NCBI GenBank assembly: GCA_003342895.1
Contig: PTFA01000547.1
Span: 1-64,000 of the forward strand
Source: Casuarius casuarius
Taxonomy: Eukaryota; Chordata; Aves; Casuariiformes; Casuariidae
Length of the DNA stretch: 64,000 bases
Direction: 5' to 3'
Below the pieces are notes generated by a model that was not told the DNA's origin, did no database searches, and saw only the letters and a program-made list of their open reading frames with translations. A program made the translations under genes and the position numbers. This document shows positions 35,901-48,170 of the stretch, piece by piece (the first letter of the stretch is position 1; each line of letters opens with the position of its first letter).

Positions 35901-38900
35901 AAGACACAGCACCCATCTGAAAGATGTAATACTGTCACATTAATTACCCAGAACAGCAGCTGTGCTCCAGTAATCAAACACATACAGGAAAGTGCTTTTT
36001 AAGCACTCCTAGCTTTGCACTCAGGATGTGATGGATGAGTCTGTCTCCAAAATAGACAAATCAGAGGTTGATTACTAGTGCAACTAGCTGTTGGCTGAAG
36101 GTTAAACTACCTTCATGGCGGTAAAGAAAAACAATAAGTATCTACACATTTTTCAGGCAATAGGAAAAAAAAACAGTTTTAAGTTTGAGGACTTTTTCTC
36201 TGCTGCTTCATACTAAAGAAAAATTCTTCAAATAAAACCGTTTTAACACAACCAAAGGGCATGCTTTCACTTTGGAGAAAGACCACAGCATTCATGTCCA
36301 GTGCATGACAATCATGACACCAAATACAATAAGAAAAGGTGAAAATGTGAGTGTTCAGACTCAAATTTTGTTTTGTTTGTTGTTTCATTCCCAAGCCCAG
36401 ATTTATAATCCTTTACTTTCTTGTACATGCAAGCAGAAATGAAGCAATTCTTTAATTCCAAATGTGTCTTTTAAATAAATATGTCTTACATGACCATGTT
36501 TCTACGGTCCTACTCTGATTGTCTGGAATAAAAGACTGCACTCTCAATAGGCTCATATACAGTTACCATCTTAAAACAAACTGTGTGCCATAGGCAAGAT
36601 TTTAGTTCATCTTTTCATTTTTAGGAAGTCTGTTTACCCTAATTTTGCAGCGCTTTTATAAGAGAAATAAGTTAGTAAGCCAGTGGAGCAGGCAAACAAA
36701 AATGGTTTTATCTTACCTAAGTAGCTAGCTATTCTTTGGACATATTTACCTGTAACTCCAAGTGACATAGCACCTGCAGAGTGAATCTGCAAAGGTTTCA
36801 ACACCACCAGCGCAGGTTGCCTTGGCAAAGCTACCGATGGATTTTCACAAAGCACCCACACTCTGCCAGACTCCAGCACTGCACCAGCATTTCACTTGAC
36901 TTACACACATACACTTACTTTTAAAAGGCATATGTTCGCAGCTTACCTTTCAGAAAAACAAAATAGTCTTCTTTTAGCAAACATATGTCTCTGAGATGCA
37001 CCCTTAAATTCTTTTTTTCTCTTTAAAAAGAGACCTTCTGGTATACAATAGTTGAGAGTTTTACAGCATATGCAATGCCTCCTTAGACAGAATCCTCCCC
37101 TCCGCTGTTTTAGACAATTCTCTCTCTTCTGAATTGAATCCCCCTGTTTGGGAAACCTGACTGCTTTCATTTCTGCATGGTAAGTGAGTTCACTCAAAAT
37201 AGTTTTAAACAAAAAAATTGTGAAAATACATGTTTCTTGCCAGTCAGTGAAAACAGCATCTGGAAAGAGACATTAAATCCCCCCTGTCCCCCTTCCCTTT
37301 GTTTCATACTGATGAGGCTGAACAACTGTGAACCTTAATATTATTACAATTTTAGAGCAGAAAAGTTGCACACACAAAATTTCTGCACAGATGGAGCTTT
37401 CCACAAGAGCTTGTGGAAGCCCTGTATCCCTGTAAAATTTTTAACGTGTTAAACACATTAGTTTAAACACTGTAATTTGTTTTTAATATTTGCTGCAAAG
37501 TCTTTCACTCCAATTTTGTTCTTCCTAAATAACCATGCAAGTTTCCATTTCTGAGCCCAACATCTGTTTCGGAGCTTAGAAGGAGCGAAGTTTAAAACAC
37601 ACAATACTTGGTGTCCAGGAGAAAAGCCTTTTTGTTCCAGCCATCAATAGCTGTACAACTAAAATTTTATGTAGGAAAATCTTTAAGTTTTTGTAGACTT
37701 TGATACAATGATATATAAAGTGAGGGAGGTAAAGCAGGAAAAAAAGAAAAACGTATTAAAAAGCAAAAACGCAACACAGCTGATTATTCAGGGAAGAAAG
37801 ACACACAGACACAGAACAAAAGAGATTTAGAAAGTTACATATTAAAAAAATATGGTGTCAAGAGTGTACAACACTTCAAGATAATGACAAAAAGTGCTAT
37901 TTTTAAATACAGCATGATTGCTTTAGGTCTTAATAACTACAGTATTTGGTAGCACATGTATTTTTCACTTTGGTCAGTAGATTAAACTTTTTTGAGGAAA
38001 AAACATCAAAAAGTAATTTTCTACTAGTCACAATGCCATAATCAAAACCATTTTCAGCACAGTATTCATAATTTTTAAATATTTTCCTTAATTTACATTA
38101 TTTAATCCTATCTTCAGTTTCTTGCCTCCAAGTGTTTCAAATCAGCTGCTAAACTATTCAAAGGACTGTAGAAGTATCTCCTCACTTCCAAGCTCTTTCC
38201 CCTCAAAAAAAGTTTAAGTATTTAAGAAAGGTTCTCTCTCGCTCAAGACAAGGCACTGGGGGGAAAAAAAACAAAAACAAAAAACCTTCCACACAGCAAC
38301 TATTTCACTGAATCAAACTAAAGAAAAGCTGAAGAAACAAAATTTGAAACTTTAAGTACAATACTTGCTCATGCTACTATCTCTAAGCACTTACACAGCA
38401 TGTATATGTAAGTATAGGCTTGTTACCCGCATACCTTAAGCCTAGTTCAACAAATGAACAGGTCACCAGCACTTATGAAGGATGGGGAGGTTGAATACAG
38501 TATTTCTCTTTCCTGACGTGTCTACTAGATTATAACAGAGTATGTGTATTTCAAAAAGGGACTAGCTTCTTCTGCTAACTTCAGGGGTCTTCTCTAACCA
38601 CAACTGGCCTAAACGACTACACAAATTCCTAACAAAAAGTAAGGAAATACTGTCACTAAAAAGGAGCTGTATACTGGCCCACGCGCACAGCATCACCGTG
38701 TTTGTGGCAACAAGGAGGAGTGCTGTGCCTAGGAACACAGCTACAGCTAGGCAGAGATCAAGCACTGTGGCACAAGACTCAGTGGCTTACCTAAGTCCAG
38801 GTTTCCCCACACCAAATGCATTAAAAAAGTCCACTTTTGGCCAGAAGAGAGCAAAAGGACCAAGGAAAAGAGAATTTAGGACCAATGAAACACTGAGCTG

Positions 38901-40190
38901 CTGTGTCAGGACCTTCAGGAGGTTTAAGTCTGAGACAGAAAAATGAACAAAACCTACCAACTCTCAGGAAGACAAAATGTAATCTATTGTTTAAATAGAT
39001 AATTATAAGTTGTCCCATATGTAATACTGTAAATATTAGCTTATTAACTCCAGAGATCCACACGGAACAATAAGGAACTGAATATACTAACCACATCGAC
39101 ATGAAAATGAATTGGATTAAGCTGCAATACGTGCATAAATGACTCAAAGGCAAATCACATGTCAGATTTCGTTTTCCCACTGTTTCTAAATCTTTTTTGG
39201 CTCTAAACAAGATACAAAATTCCACGGTGGAAAGTGTAATGCTACTAACATGTATCAATAGCAAACTTCCTAAGACATACCATCTCAGACTAACCCTCAT
39301 TTGCCAGAACTGATTTGAATATCTGCTTCCAATCCAAAAATTACTGTTTATATCAACTCCTAAAAATCTCTTTTAATTTGAGTCAACATGACAAGCCAAA
39401 CAACTCTCCTATGGAGTTTGGAAATGTCATGAATTCCTGGGTAACAGATAACAGGATCCCAGGACCACATCATATTTTTGCCCAACAGCATTTTTTCTCT
39501 CAGTTTTTTAAATCTGCATATCTATTTTTTGAACTTCTTTTATTTTGACAATGCAGTCTCACCCTTACTTTAAGTCTTCGAAAGCATATTTTTATTTCAT
39601 CTATTGCAGCACACAAACTGGTGAAACAGAAAGTCAGTTTTTAAAAAAATGACAATTTATCTCAGAAATGTCTCTAGAATTTGCCTAAGATTTGAAAAGT
39701 ATTTTAGGTGGAAAAAATAAAGATATTTACAAATGTAACATGTTATTGAAAACAGAAATTATTTATTGCCAATGAAGTTCACCCATATCACTTTTTAATA
39801 TGGATTTAAAACAGATAAAGGCAGCATTTTGCAAGTTTTGAATTCACAAGACAAAATTTAGAAAAGTAATAATTACTAAAAAATTAATAATTATTAAATT
39901 GAACACCTGAAAAAAATTCAAATTCCAATTCCATGGGACCTGAGCACATTCAACAGCTGACATTTAACCAGTGTGCAATCAGTGATTAGGCCAATATAAC
40001 AGATGAAGGATAAAACACCCAGCTCCATCATTTCCTGCCCACTCCTGCCCCCATGCAAAGAAAGAGGAGCTGAGATAACCCTGCACCTGGCATAAAGAAC
40101 CCCAAATTTCTGCTAGTAATAAACAGACCTAGGATTACCAGCGTTACCTCTCCATAAACACCTCTCCTCTGAAGTCCCAATTCCCCTCTT
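32929..40190. other. 5' flank or intron 1 of APBA1, no gene seen
   Basis: About 7.3 kb of AT-rich sequence on the 5' side of the first coding exon. Open frames are short and overlap on both strands, and none resembles a known protein. No RNA gene or transposon was recognised. Confidence 0.7.
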
Positions 40191-40229
40191 ATTCAAAATT
40201 AAACTTTAAGCATGAGCAAACAACACTCT

Positions 40230-40430
40230 TCAGACCGATCCTACCAATGCCGGTGGGCGAAGACGACCAGGGCGAGGAGGCTGCTGCCTCCCGGACACCC
40301 CAAGGGCACCGGGCTCCGTGCACGGAGGGAGCAGCCCCTTCCCAGCACATCCTATTGGTAAAGTCCTGCCCGCACTGGAAACTAACTCGTGCCAGGGGTA
40401 CCTGAGGCCGACCACCTGCTGCCAGAGGAA
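40230..40430. promoter_or_regulatory. GC-rich patch with CCAAT-type motif (candidate element)
   Basis: About 200 bases carry roughly a dozen CpG in an otherwise CpG-poor region. On the minus strand it contains ACCAATAGG (CCAAT box) at about 40351-40359, followed about 105 bases later by ATTG|GTAGGA, a possible donor. This could be a minor promoter with a short exon, or only a GC-rich fragment. Confidence 0.2.
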
Positions 40431-40499
40431 GGGTGACTGATATTATTACCCAAATAGGAGACACAGATGAAAAGCAGTGGAGAAAAGTCATTACAAGAA

Positions 40500-43490
40500 T
40501 CCACCTCTAGATCTGCAGAGGCAACCTCTGCAGATAAGTTTAACAATGGGTTACATACACTAGATCCAAGATGATTAAGAAAAAAGACAAAAAATCTGCA
40601 AATTCCAAACTGTAAATTGTTCAGGGAATAAATGTGTCCAGTCTCACCAAACAGCACGGTTATAGTTTAAGCATCATAAATAAAACTCCTATTACAACTG
40701 CTAACCTGTGATTTATTTATTTTTAATTTTATTTCTAAACTCTGTGTGATTCCCTGGTAGGTTACTGCTGATTTCTGAACATATTATGGATTGAGTCTTC
40801 AATTAGCTGCCAGATAATCTACAGTTTTGATCAGCAGAATTGCTGTTCCAGGATTTAAATCACTGTTATTAATAAAATCTGCTTCCAAAGAAAATAAGTT
40901 AAAATAGAATATGAGCGGTGTCAAACCACAACAACATTTAAGATCAGTATTATAATGTGAGACTAGCCTCAATCTTGATTAGAGATGCAATTACTAAAAA
41001 TGAATCTGTCCCAAATCTGACCATATGGTTGTTTGTGATTTACCATGCTTTCTCTTCTGTGTAAAAAGGAAAGAGCAGAACTGTCCCAGAAAGCACAGTG
41101 GAAAATGCTGACTCTCCAGTGATGAATGCAGAATGCAAATGATGTTATCTTTTCACTAGTGGCATTTTTATAATAATGAAAACTACGTATTTTTCTCCAT
41201 TTACATAAAGAAGGATTAGCTCTAAGCTACCCTAAAAATTAAACCAAACGAACAAGTTTAAGACCCTTTCTCATCTCCTTTCATGTGACATTAATAGTGC
41301 AATACAGAACAAGAAAGGTGGACAGAGATTTAAAAAGAAATGAACCAGTAAATTGCAGGCCATGGCAGGCAAACTAGCCTCATGATGAGTAAGAGTTCCT
41401 TAGGCTTCACTCACGGAGACACCAAGAGCTAAGAGGTCCAAAAGGCCTTTGGTTTTTCTCCTCTGCCTACAAATAGAAACTTCATCCAACCCTCCTGATG
41501 CCATCGCTCCTATGGTTGAAAGTCTTACTCGGCTGTAGTCTTGCCTGGTGTTGCACACCACGCACCTACAACTTTTTGATATAACTGAGGCAGACGACAT
41601 ATCAGCCAAGAATGCAGACCCAAAACTCTCTCCAGCCTAGTAGAACTTTCGAGACACTTAGATCTCCTGACTTAACATCCTGAAATGATGTCATGAGGGG
41701 AAAATGAGGTATATAAGTTTTGTTACGGGAAACAAAGTTTTACGGTTAGTTAAACTGTGGATTTTTGAATTCTTTAATGAAGACAAGTCACAGGTTGTAT
41801 CAGGCACAGAGAAACATTCAGATGGTATGGAGACCATTTCGCCAAAAGCAGAAGGCTCTGCTAGAACATGAGAGAAAGCTCTTCAGCAAATATGCAGCTT
41901 TTATGGAAACCAACTTAAATAGTGGAGAGGAAAACCCAACCAATTACTCTGCTAGATTAACTGGGTTCTTTCAGCTGACAGAAGCAAGTTGCACAGTAGT
42001 CTTTCCAGAGGAGATTGTCTCAAAGCAAAAAAGAAAAAAAAAGGCTAGGGTAGTAGAAAAACACGCATATGCAGGATTAAGAAAGCCTCTAGGACAGCTA
42101 AGCAATAACATGTTTACTTCTTAAAGGCAATTCTAGTAGCTACCAAGAGGAATGAGCAACACCTCTTGATCTAAGAGCCTCCTGCTTCCTGCCCACTCAA
42201 ACGCAAGAGCACAGGAACAGCCCAGAAAAAGTGCTGAAACTCCAGTAACTTCCAGTTAGATTCTGCATCACACGTTCAGTAATAAGATTTGTTTTGAGGC
42301 ACACGCTATTACTGAAGAGCCTGGAGCTAAGAGGATAAACCCTCATGGGAAGCCACCAGCACTCAGACAGCATGCAAAGAGACCTGATTCTCCTTCGATT
42401 CATTTGGTCTCAACAATGCGAAGGAGCTACACCTGTACTAAGCTGGAAAAGCCAGTGTAACAGATGAAATTATTAAAACCACGAAATTTTAGAAAACACC
42501 AGCAACAAAACGCACTCAAATCCTAGTTGAAAACAAGAGCCCTTTTCTCAATTGCTGTTTCAATTTCAACTGCCTGCACTTTGCTTTTCTTGGCAATGAC
42601 TTTTCCTAGAAAGGTCTGAAAAGGACAGTATATAAGTTGTGGAGGTGTTACTCAGATCAGGGCAGGATGAAGAGGACAGGGGAGATACGTTAAGTATAAA
42701 ATTCCAAAGTATTTGATTATGTTGCGTATATTAGCTCTTTACCATCCCCTTCTCATTTACATTATTGAGAAGCAGATTTCAAATATTAGGCCATTTGTCT
42801 CTCCTTTCTCAGGGATGATAATAAGCATCAGAGCCAAACCTGCTTCCATCCACAGAAATTAAATACATAAGCAAGTGAATATAAGAGCTGCAGGCTTTCA
42901 AAACCTCATGGAGAAACACTGAAAGACTGTATTGAAGCCTTCCAGACTACTCATGCAGCCCACTAACAAAGAGATTTTCTTTACTAGTATAATCGCAGCT
43001 AAAAACAAAACACAACTTACCAAAAAATAAACAGAAAAGAATCTTATTGACTTCAAGCTTCAATATTCCTGGATACTGCTAAATGCTACTACAGAACTAT
43101 TTGAGCTTGTATCTATATGCCTTTTATTCTCAGAAAAAAAATCACAACAAAAAACACAGAACAAAACAACAGATGCAAAGAAGGAGGAAGCAGAAGAAGA
43201 TAGATGCAGGTTACAGGAGATTAAACTTAACTTTATTCTCCCTCCCACATACATAGCTTTCTCTTCTGCTGCATTTTCTGTTTACCATTTTAGTCCTCAC
43301 TGTGACTTTTACATCTCATATCCACCCAGCAACTTCTAATAGCATCTGCAGATCCTTTTAATTCTTCTGTTTCAAGGACAAGCTGCTGATTCAGACAACA
43401 TTTAGAAAAAACCCAAAGCTGCATAGACCACCTCATAAATTTCCAAAAGCGTGAATGCAAATTCATCTGCCATCTCCATCTTCCTCGCAA
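40500..43490. other. Intergenic or intron 1 sequence with one unassigned ORF
   Basis: AT-rich sequence. The only item of note is a plus-strand open frame of 115 codons at 41777-42124 with a TATA-like box before it. No other feature recognised. Confidence 0.6.
41777..42124 (+). other. Unrecognised 115-codon open frame
   Basis: From ATG at 41777 the frame reads 115 codons to a TAA. The predicted product is basic, with a Lys/Arg cluster (KQKRKKKAR) near residue 85, and has no recognised domain, signal peptide or membrane segment. TATATAAG lies at 41710-41717, and TGATGTCATGA, a CRE-like motif, just before it. It is opposite to APBA1. Most likely a chance open frame in non-coding DNA; a lineage-specific gene or non-coding RNA start cannot be excluded. 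Confidence 0.15.
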
Positions 43491-43494
43491 ATCT

Positions 43495-43805
43495 GCAACG
43501 GTGCTACAAGACTGCAAAGACAGCCCGCCGCTGCCCTCCCCAAAGCCACGCGGAGGGCCCTCACGCAGGCCGTCACCCCACTGCGCCGGACCGAGCGAGC
43601 GGCACCAGCTGCTCCCAGGCTGCTCCCGGCGTGACCGCACGGGAACGAGGGCCGGCGCTGCCCCTCTCCCACGCCTCCGCGCGGGACCCAGCGGGTGTTG
43701 CTAACTGCACCGCACACGACTCAGGGTCCTCCCATGTTTCTCGGAAACTGCGGCTCGCTCAGAAGTCACAGACGGAGTAAGGCTGGAAGGGAGGTGGCGG
43801 GATGC
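43495..43805. promoter_or_regulatory. CpG island, candidate APBA1 promoter or untranslated first exon
   Basis: About 280 bases contain roughly 29 CpG counted by eye and are clearly GC-rich, in sharp contrast to AT-rich flanks. It includes GC-box-like GGCGGG (about 43796) and a minus-strand donor-like CTGC|GTGAGG with the exon edge at 43565. The family is expected to have an untranslated first exon upstream of the first coding exon, so this is a reasonable candidate, about 10.6 kb upstream of it. On the plus strand GGA|GTAAGG (near 43777) would also allow a divergent transcript. Confidence 0.4.
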
Positions 43806-43837
43806 CTGTCGACAGCCACAGGTTCACATCATTAAAA

Positions 43838-43862
43838 AAATAATAATAAATAATAATAAATC
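43838..43862. repeat. TAA/AAT simple repeat
   Basis: A short run of AATAATAAAT-like units immediately beside the CpG island; simple-sequence repeat. Confidence 0.75.
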
Positions 43863-46640
43863 TGTTCATCCTAATCACGTTAGCCAGATCACACACTATT
43901 GCCACAGGCAGCCAGATCAAGAAAATTAAAACCAGATGCATGCTGTCAAAAAAAATAAAGCACTCCATACACTTGCCAGCCTCTACTGCCTAAGAAAACA
44001 AACTTACAAGAACACATTGACATATGAACAAGTTCAGAAGAAAACAAAGAAAAAGGAGAGGAGTCACTCGAACATACTTATCATATCCCTATGCAACATT
44101 TACAGCCAAAACCTCAATGCAAACCAGTCAAGTCAAACATGGACAACAGGAAAAAACAATTCAGTGTAACAGCATTTAGACATGCAGTCATAAAGGAAAC
44201 AGAACACAAATAAGAGATTTTCTAAACACACACAGGGAGGCAGGCTTTTTTAATTTTTTTTTTTGCTTCCCCCTGTACTTTTGTCCCCCTCCCAAGTAAA
44301 ATTTACAGAAATGAGCCATCTGACAAGTACATTTTTCTTCTCTTTTTACATACCAATACTTAACATCTACTATGAGAATACACTCAATTGAAAATATTAT
44401 TATATATTTGTAACCTTACCAAATCTTTTCACATTATTAACACATCCAAGTAGTAGACTTAGAGCAGAGAAAAGCAGCAACTAAAATGGTTAGTTGCACA
44501 GTAAAATACATTTCACATGGGTAAATTTACTGGAAGAACAGTACAATCCTGAAATATTTTAATACTTAAAATAATTATAATATTTAGGTATTCATCTACC
44601 AATTTTTTTCTCCTTTTTGTTTGCAGACAGTTTCAGAGGCAATGGCTCCTTTCACTTATCCCCAGAAATTATTTTCAAGGCAATGTACTTCAAAGCAACT
44701 CATGACATTTCCCTTCCACAAACTGAAAGTCATTATTATTTTGCTTTGTTATGTTCCATAAAGAGAAAATAAGATGCCTCTTAATTGTTCCATGAAATCT
44801 AGACAAGAGGGGTTATAAAGCCTTGGAGAGTGGTCAGTTTAAAGTCATTTTGCTTTACCTTTTTATTCATTTTCAAGGATCATCCTTCCTACAATAGTGA
44901 GGCTTTCTCTTTTGGTATCTAAGCTTAAATGTGGTATTTAAACTTTAAATTTCTACTCTCTAGTGGCATTTAACTCAAATTAAAAGCTATGCTGGTCTCT
45001 TCTCTGCCCTACATCATGCAAATGAATTGTTCTGACCTCTCTTCAAATATTTAACCTTTGCATAAGTGACCTTATAAATATGCATATGCTAATTTCAGTT
45101 TTCTTCTGCTGTAGTATATACTACAGCATCATTTGGGGGGATTTTTTTTAAGTTGAGGACAAAAAATAATGAGGATGTGATCTCTCATGGAAGCATACTT
45201 TAAAATGAAGGTAGGGTGTCCTTGAATTAATATTAAATAGAGTAACATGGAAGTGGTTAAAAATGTATGATAATAATAAAGAATTATATATTTTTTTCCT
45301 ATAGCTCTGTAGGCTGCTACAGGATTAACTCAAGATTACCACCTTACTACAGAATTTGACAGTGTGGTTCAAATCAACCATACAGCTGGCTACTGCTTGG
45401 TATTGAATTACACAGGCTTCTCTAGACTGTTTAAGCTCTTTGCTGTGTAAATGTTGTAAGGAACCACCGTGCCCAGCACACCTGACCTCTCAAACAGCAC
45501 AAATCGTTATGACCCCCTACGTTCTTGCTTGCTTTAACAGCAGCACAAACCATTTACAAAGACTTACAATTTTCACTTTACAGTTTGTCAGCCCACAGCA
45601 TCCGTTCCATTATTCTATGCAGAACTGATGTTAAGCTGTCGGGCTACAATTATCCAGTCATTCACCTTAACCTTTAAAATATTAGCACAACATGAGCTCA
45701 CTCATAGTCTTCTGGGACTCTAGCACTGTTGCAGTAACTACTGAAAACTGGCAGCCCAAAAAGCTCCTCTGCCCCACCCTTCTAAAATTTTTTGTTGGTT
45801 ACCTGAACAGAACAATTTCTATTTACAAAGGCAGTTGGTTGATAGTAAGAATTTATCCAAGCCAAGTTTGCAAGACTTTCAAACAGGGCAGTTTCCGCAG
45901 ACTGTTACTTGTGCAAATCTGGAGCTCAAATACACAACACACAAGTTCTAGAAATAAGAGTAAGTCAGTGCGAGCTGAAGGAACATTTTGAAAATAGGGT
46001 TCAGACAGGCAAAAAAAAAATTTCACTACTATACTTAATGAATCACAGTCAATCCTGGGGAAAAATAAAATACTCTTTAGGTCTATGAAGAGTTTTAGGC
46101 TCCATGAAAGTCTCTAAACTTCTCACTAGCATCCATGTAGCCACGTATTCCAGCAGAAGAAAAGGCTGAAAAAAAGGAAATAGAAAAGAAAAGAAAAAAC
46201 ACAAAAAAGTCTCAGGCTTGCAAGAGTGAACAGAGTATCATTTACACTGGTAACAGTCAGTTTCCCAGCCTGGGTCTCTACTTTTGCATTTCAATACAAC
46301 CCTGAAGCACTTTTGAAATGCATCTCCTAATGGTCCCCACATACCGCACTTCAGTTCACACTGTAAGGCAATCTTGCAGGGCACAAAATAGATTTCTTTC
46401 AAATGAAACTAAACTGTAAAAAAAGAATGCTGCAGGCGTGCACCTGACTAGTTCAGTCTGCCTGTTGGCACTCAGGCGCAGGACCAGCTCAGAGAAAGTG
46501 TGATACGCGACTCCTGAAATGTGGGAGGATGTGGAAGATAAGGAGAAGGAAGGAAAAAAAGAAAAGAATGTGGAAAAGGATAAAATATTTGAAAAACTAG
46601 TATATTCTGGTATCTGTTTGCATACACTAGTGGTGCTTAC
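43863..46640. other. Intergenic or intron sequence, no gene seen
   Basis: AT-rich with homopolymer tracts. Short open frames only; nothing recognised. Confidence 0.6.
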
Positions 46641-46644
46641 AAGG

Positions 46645-46870
46645 TCACAGAATCAGAAAAAAAGTTGACTGGAGGGGACCACTGGAGATCATCCAGTACA
46701 ACCTGCGGCTCAAAAGTGGAATTGATGCCCGTACTGGATCAGGTCATCTGTGGTTTTGCCAAGCCAAGCCTTGAAACCCAGCATGGATGAGATACTCCAC
46801 CACCTCTTTGGGCAGCCTGGTCTGGTTTTGCACTACCCTTCTGGCAAAGAATTTTTCCCCGATATTCTAT
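46645..46870 (-). mobile_element. CR1 LINE 3'-end fragment
   Basis: Read on the minus strand the sequence contains CR1 3'-region landmarks in order: GGGGAAAAATTCTTTGCC, then CAGGCTGCCCAAAGAGGTGG, then TACTGGATGATCTCC, then GGTCCCCTCCAGTCAAC, ending near GATTCTGTGACC. This is a 5'-truncated, diverged copy. CR1 is the dominant LINE of birds. No coding capacity remains. Confidence 0.85.
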
Positions 46871-47960
46871 CAAAATGCCCATTAGTATGATGATCTTGAT
46901 TAGGGCTGTGCTTGCAACACTGGAATTTACAACAGATCTTAACAACAAATCCCTCGTACATTCATGCAATATGTCTGTTCATATGAGCAAATGTAAGCTT
47001 GGGAAAAAACATCCAGGGAATCAGAAACTGAAGATATGAAGAAGTGAAAGGGAGGTGGGGGGACAAGGGAAGAGAAAGGACATTCAGCACAAAGGTAAAT
47101 TAATAGAGCATGAATTGGGTCATATTAATGCCTTCTGCAATTATCCCTCATTCAAGAGTTTTCCCTCATTCAAATAGCCACAAGTAATCTAGCTGAACAT
47201 CTGGCATTTAATTTTAAAACCTTGCCATGGTATATTTTTATTTGTTTAATTTAAATGCTTCCTGCACTCCATATTTGTGTTTGGATTCTTTACTCATGAA
47301 AAACAAAATTAGAAATAAGGTCTAATGATACTTGCTTATTACTAAACCCATGGGAATGTTTTAGTTTCATTTTCTTTGCGTATATCCTGATTCTTTCCTC
47401 TTCAAAAAATGTTTCCCAAAAAATGCATTAAGAATCACAACAAGAGTGCATAAGGTATTAAGAAAAATAAGGAGTCTCAGGAAACAGAGGAGACATTAGC
47501 ACCTAACTTCTTTGAAGTACATTTGGAAATTCCATTTTTCACTTCCAAATACCTTACAAATTTAATTTTTTGAGATCATAATCAGAGACCAGCTAAGATT
47601 TATCTTATTTGGTGGCACCAAAAAACTTTAAAGCATCACAATAGCCTAATTCAGTTAAAAACAGGCTCCTGAATGCACCCTCTGTTACTTTAGACTGAAA
47701 CCAATTACTGAAATTCTACTGCTCCAGCATTTCTTTGCATGCATTCGGTGATTTCTAACATCGACTGTAACCCCCCTGCTACCATACTCAAAGAGGCTAT
47801 TAGCAGACCCAACTTTTATTATAGGGCTGTGCCAGTCTAATACCTTAGGTATGACTGAGAAGGTACTTTCACTATTTAAGAACAAAATGACTTTCTGAGC
47901 TGAAGTCTCTCACACTGTCTTCACTGAAAGGTGGGCACTAGTGCACATGCACGTGCACAG
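46871..47960. other. Sequence between two CR1-type fragments, nothing seen
   Basis: AT-rich, without recognisable genes or repeats. Confidence 0.6.
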
Positions 47961-47967
47961 ACTTTCT

Positions 47968-48170
47968 GGTGTGGAAAGGACCATTAAACCATCTAGTCCG
48001 AACTCCCACAAAGTACAAGTTAAAGAATTTCACCCCATAAGCCTACAGCAACTCTGTCAGTCTATGCCTTGGTTGTTTACAGGCTCTAAGTGTAGTCTTG
48101 CACTACTCACCTGGAGCAATCCCCCAAAAAGTGGCAGCATGTCATGATCTACCTTCTGCCCACACAGATA
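47968..48170 (-). mobile_element. Ancient CR1-like LINE 3' fragment
   Basis: The plus strand reads TTCTGGTGTGGAAAGGACCA, then CATCTAGTCCGAACTCC and GAATTTCACCCCATAAGCC. This is the look of an old CR1-related 3' end shared by birds, turtles and crocodilians, seen here in reverse orientation. It is strongly diverged, and its left edge is uncertain. Confidence 0.5.

Noticed and set aside
43290..43780. Open frames of up to 116 codons in and near the CpG island
   Set aside because: GC-rich sequence has few stop codons, so open frames arise on both strands; the predicted proteins are low-complexity and unrecognised.
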